The notes beneath the pieces were generated by a model that worked only from the letters and a program-made list of their open reading frames with translations, was not told the origin of the DNA and ran no database searches. The translations under genes were made by a program, and so were the position numbers. 9,058 nucleotides of DNA from positions 1 through 9,058 of the forward strand of contig JBCCSZ010000315.1 of the NCBI GenBank assembly GCA_039199225.1, read 5' to 3'. Of this stretch, positions 1-6,888 are shown piece after piece. Origin of the DNA: JBCCSZ01 sp039199225 (lineage in GTDB: Bacteria; Bacteroidota; Bacteroidia; Chitinophagales; Saprospiraceae). Within the stretch, counting starts at the first letter, position 1; each line of letters begins with the position of its first letter.

Positions 1-87
1 CTCACCGCTCACCGCTCACCGCTCACCGCTCACCGCTCACCGCTCACCGCTCACCGCTCACCGCTCACCGCTCACCGCTCACCGCTC
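1..87. repeat. Heptanucleotide tandem repeat (CTCACCG)n, ~12.4 copies, open at the left edge
   Basis: Twelve perfect head-to-tail copies of CTCACCG fill 1-84, followed by a partial copy CTC at 85-87. The array starts at the first base, so its true length is unknown. Read on the minus strand the unit is GCGGTGA, which contains TGA. Because 7 is not a multiple of 3, every minus-strand frame meets a TGA within 21 bp. The plus strand has no stop in any frame and would read as a Leu-Thr-Ala-His-Arg-Ser-Pro repeat, but nothing suggests it is translated. The array supplies the last six codons and the stop of the dehydratase gene at 65-1174. Copy-number variation by replication slippage is likely (inference). 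Confidence 0.97.
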
Positions 88-1174
88 CACCATCCCCTCG
101 TTCTTTTTCCTCATATTCCTCAATATCTCGCAACACCAAATCTCCTGCAGGCATCCGTTCATTCAGATAATCCCTATACCAGGCAATCGTTTTTTCGATC
201 GCCACATCGGCGGAAAAAACAGGCCGCCAGTGCAAGCGCGTTTTGACCTTCTCGATGTCGAGGCGTAGCAAATTGGCTTCGTGAAAGTGATCATCGGTCG
301 CTTGAACTTCGTATCGGCCACTGCCCCAAACGTCTAGCGAGCGTTGGACCACTTCCTCTACAGTTAAGTTGTCGCTGATCTCCGGGCCGAAGTTCCAACC
401 CTCTGCAAAATCAAAAGGATGGCGCTCTAAAGCACGACCCAATAGCAGGTAGCCATAAAGTGGTTCCAGTACGTGCTGCCAGGGACGGACCGCCATCGGA
501 CAGCGCAGGACAATGGTTTCTCGTTTTTCCAGTCCGCGAACAATATCGGGAATCAGCCGGTCGACTGCCCAGTCGCCGCCACCAATGACATTGCCGGCTC
601 TGGCGGTAGCAATCGCAACTTCGTGCTCCTCATAATGATCGGCATGAAAAAAGGCCCGCTGGTAAGACTGGGTAATGATCTCCGTACAAGCCTTGCTTGC
701 ACTGTACGGATCGTAGCCCCCCAGCCGGTCGGTTTCCTTGTAAGGCGCTCGTCGTTCCAGGTTTTCATAAACCTTATCGGTCGTAATAACGACGACAGTA
801 CATTTTTTTTGCAAGCCTCGTAGGGCATCGAGCAGATGGGCAGTCCCCAAGGTATTGGCAGCATAAGTATATAGCGGATCGCGGTAAGATTCGCGTACCA
901 GCGATTGGGCAGCCAGGTGGAATACAAAGTCAGGTTCAAAATCGTGCAGCTCCTTCTTGAGCTTGGCCGCATCGCGAATGTCTCCATGGACGGACTCGCA
1001 GAAATATTCACCCTTCATTTTGTAAAATAAGCTACTGGGTTCTGCAGGCAATGCATAGCCTTTGACAGTAGCGCCAATTTGATGTAGCCAACGCACCAGC
1101 CAAGCACCTTTGAATCCAGTATGGCCAGTTACAAATATCTTCTTGTTGTTATAGGTTTCTTTTAAAATGTTCAT
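65..1174 (-). CDS. rfbG: CDP-glucose 4,6-dehydratase (RfbG type)
   Basis: A 369-residue extended short-chain dehydrogenase/reductase predicted to convert CDP-glucose to CDP-4-keto-6-deoxyglucose in the cytoplasm using bound NAD, the branch point to CDP-linked deoxy sugars. The N-terminal Rossmann motif is TGHTGFKG at residues 16-23, the form typical of this family. TTDK at 131-134 marks the active-site strand. The catalytic Tyr-x-x-x-Lys is YSASK (Tyr157, Lys161). NVIGGGDW (195-202) and WNFGP (260-264) are also family-like. Length fits the usual ~360 residues. It is the last visible gene of the minus-strand run, 31 bp after the aminotransferase. The C-terminus is odd: the final Ala-Val-Ser-Gly-Glu-Arg and the TGA are encoded by the heptamer array, so the native tail may have been replaced. 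The core is intact, so activity should not be affected. The cytidylyltransferase at 3266-4078 supports CDP rather than dTDP specificity. Confidence 0.93.
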   Translation of the reverse strand: MNILKETYNNKKIFVTGHTGFKGAWLVRWLHQIGATVKGYALPAEPSSLFYKMKGEYFCESVHGDIRDAAKLKKELHDFEPDFVFHLAAQSLVRESYRDPLYTYAANTLGTAHLLDALRGLQKKCTVVVITTDKVYENLERRAPYKETDRLGGYDPYSASKACTEIITQSYQRAFFHADHYEEHEVAIATARAGNVIGGGDWAVDRLIPDIVRGLEKRETIVLRCPMAVRPWQHVLEPLYGYLLLGRALERHPFDFAEGWNFGPEISDNLTVEEVVQRSLDVWGSGRYEVQATDDHFHEANLLRLDIEKVKTRLHWRPVFSADVAIEKTIAWYRDYLNERMPAGDLVLRDIEEYEEKERGDGGAVSGER

Positions 1175-1205
1175 GGGATGGATTTAATAGTAATTAAAAT
1201 TTGCC

Positions 1206-2603
1206 CTAGCTAGACTGTTGGCCCCTTTGGCGTTCATTGGTCGGATTGGGTTTCACAACTGCCTTGCCGCTGATGCGGTCTGCCGGAAAATTGAGCTTTC
1301 GGTATACGGGTGCAACAGAGCGCCCAGCTAAATATTTGTCGACACCTTCGTCCAATGCCTTGCGATAAACGACGGCAGCTTCTTCTACAATTTCCAATGT
1401 TTGATCGATATCGGCATCGCGATGTGAAAAGCTCAATACGAGGTTTGGGGCAATCATGCCTCTTTGAATGATCTCCTGCATGAATAGGGTCCGAAAGGCT
1501 TGAGAAGGTTTTTTGTTTTCGTCTCGGGTTGAAAAAACCAGGCAGGACGGATGACCGTGTACTCCCATGAATCTCTTGAGCCGATGTGCTTCGATGATCT
1601 GAAGCATTCCCTTGCGGAGTCGCTCGCCCTGATAAGCCAAATAATCGATGACCTGCTCCCGGTCGTATTCTTCCAAAACGGCTTTGGCAGCCGCCATCGC
1701 AGGCAGCTCTGCGCCGTGTGTTGTCGATAGCAAAAAGACGCGCTCTTCATGGTGGTAGAGTCCGCCCAGTTCCATATATTCTCTTTTGCCGGCCAGTGCA
1801 GCAATGGAGAATCCATTACCCATAGCCTTGCCGAAAGTTGATAGATCGGGTGTAATGCCCAACTTGGTTTGCATGCCGCCGACATGCCAGCGGTAGCCCG
1901 TAATCATTTCGTCCAAAATGAACAAGGCACCCTTTTGGTGGCATAAGGTCTGAAGTCCTTTTAAAAAGGCTGGATCAACGGCATCGTACTTTTCTGGTTC
2001 CAAGATGCAACAGGCAATTTCACCCGGGTACTGATCAAATAACTGTTGGGCGCTTTGCAGGTCGTTGAAGCGAAATTTGAGCGTCTCTTGTACCTGTGAT
2101 TGTGGAATCCCTCGGTTGATGGCCGTCGCTCCGATGAACCAATCATCTACCGAGAAAAAGGGATGGTCGCCACACATCGCAATCTTAGTCCGCCCACTCA
2201 CTGCTCGCGCCAGTTTGATAGCAGCAGTCGTTGTGTCCGATCCGTTTTTTGCAAACTTGACCATCTCAGCGCCAGGAACACGAGCCAAAAAGGCTTCTGC
2301 CAATTCCATTTCCAAAGTTGCTGGGCGAGAGAAGTTATTACCCAATTTCATTTGCTGATAGGCCGCTTCAATCACTGGGTCGTAGGCATGTCCCAGACTG
2401 ACGGCCCGCAAGCCATTGCCATACTCGATGTATTCATTGTCGTCGACGTCCCAAACGCGGCAACCTTTGCCACGAAGCATGTAGGGTGGACAGAATTCCG
2501 GAAACTGATCGTCTCCTTTGGCATAGGTATGCGCACCGCCGGGGATGGCTCGGTGAAAGCGTGGCTGCAAGGACAGCGAGCGGTCAAAAGATCTTTTTTT
2601 CAT
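1206..2603 (-). CDS. Class III PLP aminotransferase, glutamate-1-semialdehyde 2,1-aminomutase-like
   Basis: A 465-residue fold-type I PLP enzyme. The N-terminal RAIPGGAHTY (18-27) and GNGLRAVSLGH (62-72) resemble glutamate-1-semialdehyde aminomutase (HemL). NGSDTTTAAIKLAR (120-133) is the phosphate-binding region, Asp231 in FILDEMITGYR (228-238) should contact the pyridine nitrogen, and Lys259 in TFGKAMGNG (256-264) is the expected Schiff-base lysine. It is somewhat longer than housekeeping HemL (about 430), with a polar tail after residue ~440. Its place between PIG-L and CDP-glucose dehydratase genes argues for a role in sugar or polymer biosynthesis rather than tetrapyrrole synthesis. HemL-like aminotransferases recur in O-antigen and capsule loci; the substrate here cannot be told from sequence. 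A 4-keto or 3-keto nucleotide sugar is possible, although sugar aminotransferases are more often of the DegT/ArnB family. The start is ATG after an A-rich leader, 12 bp after the deacetylase stop. Confidence 0.88.
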   Translation of the reverse strand: MKKRSFDRSLSLQPRFHRAIPGGAHTYAKGDDQFPEFCPPYMLRGKGCRVWDVDDNEYIEYGNGLRAVSLGHAYDPVIEAAYQQMKLGNNFSRPATLEMELAEAFLARVPGAEMVKFAKNGSDTTTAAIKLARAVSGRTKIAMCGDHPFFSVDDWFIGATAINRGIPQSQVQETLKFRFNDLQSAQQLFDQYPGEIACCILEPEKYDAVDPAFLKGLQTLCHQKGALFILDEMITGYRWHVGGMQTKLGITPDLSTFGKAMGNGFSIAALAGKREYMELGGLYHHEERVFLLSTTHGAELPAMAAAKAVLEEYDREQVIDYLAYQGERLRKGMLQIIEAHRLKRFMGVHGHPSCLVFSTRDENKKPSQAFRTLFMQEIIQRGMIAPNLVLSFSHRDADIDQTLEIVEEAAVVYRKALDEGVDKYLAGRSVAPVYRKLNFPADRISGKAVVKPNPTNERQRGQQSS

Positions 2604-2615
2604 ATGTTCTGTCTT

Positions 2616-3269
2616 TTAAAAAACCATTTTCCGAGCATAAAAAGCTTCGGCATATCGGCTGTTGCCGCCTGACTCTAAGCCTCGAAGGCGCATCAGTCCC
2701 AAGAAGGTTTCCGGGTCGAACCAGTGCTTGCCTGCCTGGGTTGCAAAATGTGTCATCAAGAGATTGACTTTCTTTTGGGCAATGTCTTCATCGACTTTGC
2801 AAAAGCAATTTGGAATGCCCAGATCGCCGTCGTACTTAGGAATCTCATATTCCAAGATGCAATGGTCGCGAAAGGTATTCCAACTGAGGTCAGAGATCAG
2901 CCGATGATCCTGATGCCGGTCGTCTCGATAGTGTGTCAAGACAAGGTCGGGCTGGAAAGGTTTGAGCTTTTCGTTAAAAAATGCCTTGATGTCCAAAGCC
3001 GAAAATGGTAGAAAGGCATCTTTGTAGTCGAGCAGAATGATTTCCTTTTGATTCAGATCAGCCAGGTAGGCATCTGCACTGTTTTGTGCCTCTGTACGTC
3101 GCGTTCCTCCGGAGGTGAAGACGACCCATTGGATGGAGCGAACCATACCTGCTGCAATCAACTTTAGAAGCGTGGCGCCGCAACCGATTTCAATATCGTC
3201 GCTGTGCGCTCCTAAGCACAATATGTTCAGGCCGCCTTTCTCTGCAGCCCTGAATTCGAATGGCATCAT
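2616..3269 (-). CDS. PIG-L family (LmbE-like) N-deacetylase
   Basis: A 217-residue protein of the PIG-L/LmbE fold, a zinc-dependent family that removes N-acetyl groups from GlcNAc-containing substrates such as GlcNAc-PI, GlcNAc-inositol and bacillithiol precursors. The first metal motif is AHSDDIEIGCGA (21-32), a variant of the classical AHPDDE with His22, Asp24 and Asp25 kept but Pro replaced by Ser and the next acidic residue by Ile. The second motif is THYRDDRHQDH (112-122), supplying His119 and His122. There is no signal peptide, so it should be cytoplasmic. Its ATG overlaps the TGA of the cytidylyltransferase gene as ATGA, which suggests translational coupling and a shared pathway. A second Met follows at once and could be the true start. 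Nucleotidyltransferase-PIG-L pairs recur in polysaccharide loci (family knowledge). Whether the substrate is a nucleotide sugar, a lipid-linked sugar or something else is unknown. Confidence 0.88.
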   Translation of the reverse strand: MMPFEFRAAEKGGLNILCLGAHSDDIEIGCGATLLKLIAAGMVRSIQWVVFTSGGTRRTEAQNSADAYLADLNQKEIILLDYKDAFLPFSALDIKAFFNEKLKPFQPDLVLTHYRDDRHQDHRLISDLSWNTFRDHCILEYEIPKYDGDLGIPNCFCKVDEDIAQKKVNLLMTHFATQAGKHWFDPETFLGLMRLRGLESGGNSRYAEAFYARKMVF

Positions 3270-4078
3270 ACGGCTTTGCGTAAATAAGGTTTGGCTTCAT
3301 CCCGGTTCCACACTTCCCAAGGCGTATTTCCTTTGGCCTGCATTTCGTCCAAAAGCATTTTATCCTTGAAAGTATCCATGCACTGCCAGAAGCTGGTATG
3401 GTGGAAGTTGGTCAATTTTTTTTCTTTAACCAGACGAGCCATGGGACCATCTACGATGTCTTCGCCATACTTCATATAATCGAAAATCTCCTGCTTGAAG
3501 ATGAAGTAACCGCAGTTGAGCAGTAGATTGGCAGATGAAATTGGCTGGATGGATTTGACCAAGCCATCCGTTTCGGCATTGACCATGTGAAAGCTGCCGG
3601 TAGGTCGGTAAGTCATCAGGCTGCCGACCATCTTTGGTTGAGACTTAAAGTGCTCGATCATCGCCGGAAGGTCCAAGTCCGATACGGCATCTGCATAGTT
3701 GGCCAAAAACATTTCTTCTCCCTTCAAATGTTCTTTGAGACGCATTAGGCGCATTCCGACATTGGAGTTGATCCCGGTATCTACAAAAGTGATCTTCCAA
3801 TCATCGATGTCCGAGTTGAGCAATTCGATGCGATTGCCTCCCAAGGTGTAAACAAAGTCGTTGGAAATTTTTTCGTCGTAGTTGACAAAGTAATCTTTGA
3901 TCTTGTCGGCTTTGTAGCCCAATGCCAAAATGAAATCTTTGTGGCCATGATGGGCGTAAAATTTCATAATGTTCCATAGGATCGGCCGATAACCGATTTT
4001 GACCATCGGCTTGGGGATGGTCTCTGAATAATCCCGCAGGCGTGTGCCTAAACCTCCACAAAAAAGTACAACTTTCAT
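3266..4078 (-). CDS. rfbF: Sugar-1-phosphate nucleotidyltransferase, probable glucose-1-phosphate cytidylyltransferase
   Basis: A 270-residue GT-A-fold nucleotidyltransferase predicted to make CDP-glucose from CTP and glucose-1-phosphate. The N-terminal signature is FCGGLGTRLRDYSETIPKPM (6-25), with the GGxGTR nucleotide loop and Lys23 of PKPM. PILWNIMKFYAHHG (32-45), VDTG (99-102), LNCGYFIF (187-194) and FWQCMDTFKD (230-239, Asp235 as a metal ligand) match the cytidylyltransferase family. Classical RfbF has a YGDGV-like metal motif; here it is NYADAVSD (127-134), keeping Asp130 but with Ala on both sides. This points to the divergent RfbF-like branch often found beside PIG-L and methyltransferase genes, for which CTP and glucose-1-phosphate specificity is less certain. 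The CDP-glucose 4,6-dehydratase three genes downstream supports the CDP assignment. It lies 11 bp after the methyltransferase and overlaps the PIG-L start by 4 bp. The leader is A/T-rich with no Shine-Dalgarno. Confidence 0.87.
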   Translation of the reverse strand: MKVVLFCGGLGTRLRDYSETIPKPMVKIGYRPILWNIMKFYAHHGHKDFILALGYKADKIKDYFVNYDEKISNDFVYTLGGNRIELLNSDIDDWKITFVDTGINSNVGMRLMRLKEHLKGEEMFLANYADAVSDLDLPAMIEHFKSQPKMVGSLMTYRPTGSFHMVNAETDGLVKSIQPISSANLLLNCGYFIFKQEIFDYMKYGEDIVDGPMARLVKEKKLTNFHHTSFWQCMDTFKDKMLLDEMQAKGNTPWEVWNRDEAKPYLRKAV

Positions 4079-4089
4079 AAGTGCTATTT

Positions 4090-5379
4090 TTAGTTTTGCG
4101 TTTGCTGTTGATTGATTTGTAGTATCTCAACTTCTGGAATGGGTACGACAAATTGTCCACCCCAATCGGAGATGAACGACATTTGTTTAGTGATCTCTTC
4201 TTTGAGATTCCAAGGCAGTATCAATACATAGTCCGGACGGGTTTCCCGAATTTTATCCGGACTGTAAATTGGAATATGTGTACCGGGGAGGAAGTTTCCT
4301 TGCTTATGGGGGCTGCGATCTACGGTATAGTCTAAGAAGTCTGTACGAATGCCACAATAATTGAGTAGGGTATTGCCTTTGCCGGGCGCGCCATAACCAA
4401 CGACAGTTTTACCAGCTGCTTTGGCCTCGATCAGAAATTGCAATAATTTTCGCTTGGTATCTTTTACTTTTTCCTGGAAATCTGCATAGTATTCCAAGCG
4501 TTCCATACCCAGGTCTTTTTCGCGCTGTAGCAGTGTATGAACATTCGAATGAATCGGCTGTGATTCGTCTTCGCTATGGCGCCCGTAAATGCGGATTGAT
4601 CCACCATGTGTTGGCAATTCGTCCACATCGAAAAGGGTGATGCCGTGCTTGGCGAAAATGCGTTGTACGGCAGAAAAAGAAAAGTAAGAAAAGTGTTCGT
4701 GGTATATCGTATCGAATTGATTGTTCTCGATCAATTGTTGTAAGTGTGGGAATTCCATGGTTAGAATCCCCTTTTCGTCCAGCAATATTTTGATGCCAGC
4801 CACAAAGTCGTTGAGGTCTGGTACATGCGCTAAAACATTGTTGCCTGCCAGTAGTTTTGCCTTGCCATATCGATCGACTAATTGGCGGGCTGTCTGCGTA
4901 CCAAAAAATAAAATCTCCGTTCGAACGCCTTTGTTGATGGCCGCTTTGGCTGTATTAGCTGTAGGCTCAATGCCCAATACTGGAATGCCTTTTTCTACAA
5001 ACCACTGCAACAAATAGCCATCATTGCTGGCGATCTCTGCCACCAAATCAGTACTGCTCAAACCGAAGCGCTCGACCATCTTATCTGTGTACCGTTTGCA
5101 ATGCTTCAACCAGCTTTCAGAATAGGAAGAGAAGTAACCGTATTCTTCTGAAAATATATCGTCGGGACTGGTGAAGGCTTCCAGTTGCACCAACCAGCAA
5201 TGGTGGCAAACATAGGCATGCAGCGGATAAAATCGCTCCATTTCATTTTTTGTCTCTGGTCGAACGTGCTTTTGGCAAAGTGGAGACATCCCGAGGTCGA
5301 CCATGCTGTATTTAAGCGCTTTGCCACAGGAGCGACAGGCACTGCCATTTTCTTTTGTTACCAATTTATTTGTAGCCAT
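4090..5379 (-). CDS. SAM-dependent nucleotide-sugar C-methyltransferase (TylCIII/TcaB9/NovU type)
   Basis: A 429-residue three-part protein. Residues ~15-65 form the zinc-binding N-terminal domain (Methyltransf_13 type), with Cys15, Cys18, Cys58 and Cys61 as the probable ligands. The central class I methyltransferase domain has the SAM loop EIASNDGYLL (115-124). The C-terminal region with GYGAPGKGNTLLNY (328-341) is the second Rossmann-like lobe (Methyltransf_14 type). IYHEHFSYFS (225-234) and HGGS (258-261) are family hallmarks; Tyr226, Glu228 and His229 align with the Tyr, Glu and His implicated in keto-sugar enolisation in TcaB9. The family methylates carbon, usually C3, of 4-keto-6-deoxy nucleotide sugars to give branched sugars. 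Acting on a CDP-4-keto-6-deoxy sugar from the RfbF/RfbG pair is the natural inference; dTDP-linked substrates are the characterised norm. It lies 30 bp after the epimerase and 11 bp before the cytidylyltransferase. Length is normal for the family. Confidence 0.92.
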   Translation of the reverse strand: MATNKLVTKENGSACRSCGKALKYSMVDLGMSPLCQKHVRPETKNEMERFYPLHAYVCHHCWLVQLEAFTSPDDIFSEEYGYFSSYSESWLKHCKRYTDKMVERFGLSSTDLVAEIASNDGYLLQWFVEKGIPVLGIEPTANTAKAAINKGVRTEILFFGTQTARQLVDRYGKAKLLAGNNVLAHVPDLNDFVAGIKILLDEKGILTMEFPHLQQLIENNQFDTIYHEHFSYFSFSAVQRIFAKHGITLFDVDELPTHGGSIRIYGRHSEDESQPIHSNVHTLLQREKDLGMERLEYYADFQEKVKDTKRKLLQFLIEAKAAGKTVVGYGAPGKGNTLLNYCGIRTDFLDYTVDRSPHKQGNFLPGTHIPIYSPDKIRETRPDYVLILPWNLKEEITKQMSFISDWGGQFVVPIPEVEILQINQQQTQN

Positions 5380-5409
5380 TATTTTCCGTTTTCGGCCTGT
5401 ATCAAATAC

Positions 5410-5958
5410 TTATGCCAGACCCATGTAATCTTGATTTAATAGGGGGTATTGCTTGTCTTTGTCGCTCATCGCAACAGGAGGGAGCGGCCAGGAAATGGCC
5501 AGGCGAGCATCGTCGTAGCGAAGCCCTCGTTCTACTGTAGGGGTGTAATAGGCTGTATGATGGTAAATCAGCGCCGTATCGTCTTCGAGAGTTTGAAAAC
5601 CGTGGGCAAATCCCTCCGGTATGTATATCATTAACAAATTTGATTCCGATAATTCTACGCCAAAATGTTGCAGGAAAGTTGGTGAATTTCTTCGCACATC
5701 AACAATGACGTCCCACACGCTGCCGCGAACACAGCGGATCAACTTAATTTCGCCATGAGGAGGCATCTGATAGTGCATGCCCCGCAGGGTTCCCTTTTGT
5801 AAATTGAGCGAATGATTGAACTGCACGAATTCCTTTTTGTGGCCAATGGCATCAAAATCTTTCTTGCAAAAAGTCCGGGCAAACAATCCCCTATGATCCT
5901 TGAAAGGTTCTGGTTCAATGACAAACGCGTCAGCCAAAGATGTCGGATGGTAAATCAT
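5410..5958 (-). CDS. rfbC: RfbC/RmlC-type nucleotide-4-keto-6-deoxysugar 3,5-epimerase
   Basis: A 182-residue cupin epimerase of normal family length. It should epimerise C3 and/or C5 of a 4-keto-6-deoxy nucleotide sugar. DHRGLFART (21-29), GTLRGMHYQ (56-64, catalytic base His62), EIKLIRCVRGSVWDVIVDVR (70-89, Lys72) and IPEGFAHGFQTL (113-124, His119) are the core motifs. In the general-acid region the usual YKCTxYY is IYHHTAYY (131-138): the Tyr residues are kept but Lys-Cys is replaced by His-His, which sets it apart from housekeeping dTDP-rhamnose RmlC. No rmlA, rmlB or rmlD gene is near, and the neighbours make CDP-4-keto-6-deoxyglucose and methylate a keto sugar, so the substrate may be the C-methylated or CDP-linked intermediate (inference). 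Single- or double-site epimerisation cannot be decided from sequence. It starts 3 bp after the lipoprotein gene ends, so the two are probably translationally linked. Confidence 0.9.
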   Translation of the reverse strand: MIYHPTSLADAFVIEPEPFKDHRGLFARTFCKKDFDAIGHKKEFVQFNHSLNLQKGTLRGMHYQMPPHGEIKLIRCVRGSVWDVIVDVRRNSPTFLQHFGVELSESNLLMIYIPEGFAHGFQTLEDDTALIYHHTAYYTPTVERGLRYDDARLAISWPLPPVAMSDKDKQYPLLNQDYMGLA

Positions 5959-5961
5959 GGA

Positions 5962-6888
5962 TCAACGGTTTGGGTCTACAAAGTGATACGCATTGGTTTT
6001 GTACTCGGGATGACTGGGAGCACGCGTCAGCATTTTCAATGGTCCCATGTACAAATCGAAAATACCAGCTCCGGCACTCAGGGATTGCTGGACCTCCTCC
6101 GGGGCATTGTTGAAGGTATGGTGGTAGATGCCCCACTTGTTGTTGCCACCAAATAGGTGATCGGCATATACGGTATTTCCTTTCTTGTTGTAGTACAGTT
6201 GGTCGTTGATCCAAACCTGTAGTAATCCTTCTTGTCCACGACCATACACAACATGTAAAACGATGTTAAGAATGGAACCTGCCTCGGGCTTGAGCGAGAG
6301 CAACTGGCGGTCGTCATTAGCGGCATTGACCACCTGTATTTCTCCGCCGGCAGCGGGGGGCGGATCGTTGAATCCTGCCAATTCCAGCTCAATTTGTGGA
6401 GACAGCCCCCGGATACCAGGGTGGTTTTGAAAAATGGTAATCGGTGAAGTGACGTCCCTGACATAGTTTTGTCCAAGTGTATACTGCCAACCGATCCATT
6501 GCTCCGTCCCAATTGGATGCTCGATGTTCCAGGGGGCGGTGTGGATTTCACTTCGGTAGTTGTGCGGACTGTGCGCATCTGCTGTAGGCCGTGGTGTCTT
6601 GGGGTTGATGCGAAAACGGAGTCGCTCGCCCTCGATGGCAACACCCTCGGGATCAAAGGCAACATCCACAAAAAGGCCATTGCCAAAAGCAGTTCCGGCA
6701 GGCCATTGATAAGCTGGGATGTGAATGTCTTGCCACTCCCAACTTCTTACAGCCGATGAATCCACTGATACCTCACAACCCAGGAAAACTGGGCAGTCTG
6801 GCTCAGACTTTGTCTGGCATCCGGCAGCGCAGGCTGCTATCAACCATATCCCGATGGTGTGGCATATAAGGCATCTTCTAAAAAGCAT
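5962..6888 (-). CDS. Putative lipoprotein with polysaccharide-lyase-like concanavalin-type domain
   Basis: A 308-residue secreted protein, starting at the ATG at 6888, which overlaps the upstream transferase stop by 11 bp. An ATG at 6939 would add 17 residues but would place a charged, non-signal-like stretch before the signal peptide, so 6888 is preferred. From that Met, residues 1-23 have basic residues, a hydrophobic core and a lipobox-like AAGC with Cys24 as the lipidation site, so it should be exported and lipid-anchored. The rest lacks membrane segments. Asn-Tyr-Arg-Ser-Glu-Ile near 110-115, several Trp (131, 134, 226), QIELEL near 165, a VLHVVYGRGQEGLLQVWIND strand pair near 211-230, and KWGIYHH near 251-257 resemble the jelly-roll polysaccharide lyase family (Polysacc_lyase, PL20/heparin-lyase-I-like). 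Placement between the initiating transferase and sugar-modifying genes suggests it trims, releases or binds the locus's own polymer. It could be non-catalytic. Fold is moderately sure, activity unproven. Confidence 0.75.
   Translation of the reverse strand: MLFRRCLICHTIGIWLIAACAAGCQTKSEPDCPVFLGCEVSVDSSAVRSWEWQDIHIPAYQWPAGTAFGNGLFVDVAFDPEGVAIEGERLRFRINPKTPRPTADAHSPHNYRSEIHTAPWNIEHPIGTEQWIGWQYTLGQNYVRDVTSPITIFQNHPGIRGLSPQIELELAGFNDPPPAAGGEIQVVNAANDDRQLLSLKPEAGSILNIVLHVVYGRGQEGLLQVWINDQLYYNKKGNTVYADHLFGGNNKWGIYHHTFNNAPEEVQQSLSAGAGIFDLYMGPLKMLTRAPSHPEYKTNAYHFVDPNR

Noticed and set aside
1..87. Heptamer array as a CRISPR or coding repeat on the plus strand
   Set aside because: There are no spacers, the unit is only 7 bp, and no start codon or ribosome site on the plus strand leads into it within the window.
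473..823. Plus-strand open frame of 116 codons inside the dehydratase gene
   Set aside because: It lies fully opposite a well-conserved enzyme gene and its translation resembles no protein family; it is an antisense shadow.
65..1174. Dehydratase gene as a pseudogene truncated by the repeat
   Set aside because: All catalytic motifs and the normal family length are present before the repeat-encoded tail, so only the last residues are affected.
1183..1198. Perfect inverted repeat TTTAAT-N4-ATTAAA in the 31-bp gap between the aminotransferase and dehydratase genes
   Set aside because: All arm bases are A or T, so the stem would be very weak; such repeats are common by chance in A/T-rich gaps, and the short spacing favours read-through within one operon.
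1206..2603. Housekeeping HemL (glutamate-1-semialdehyde aminomutase for tetrapyrroles)
   Set aside because: The fold and PLP residues match, but the extra length and operon context point to a polysaccharide-linked paralogue.
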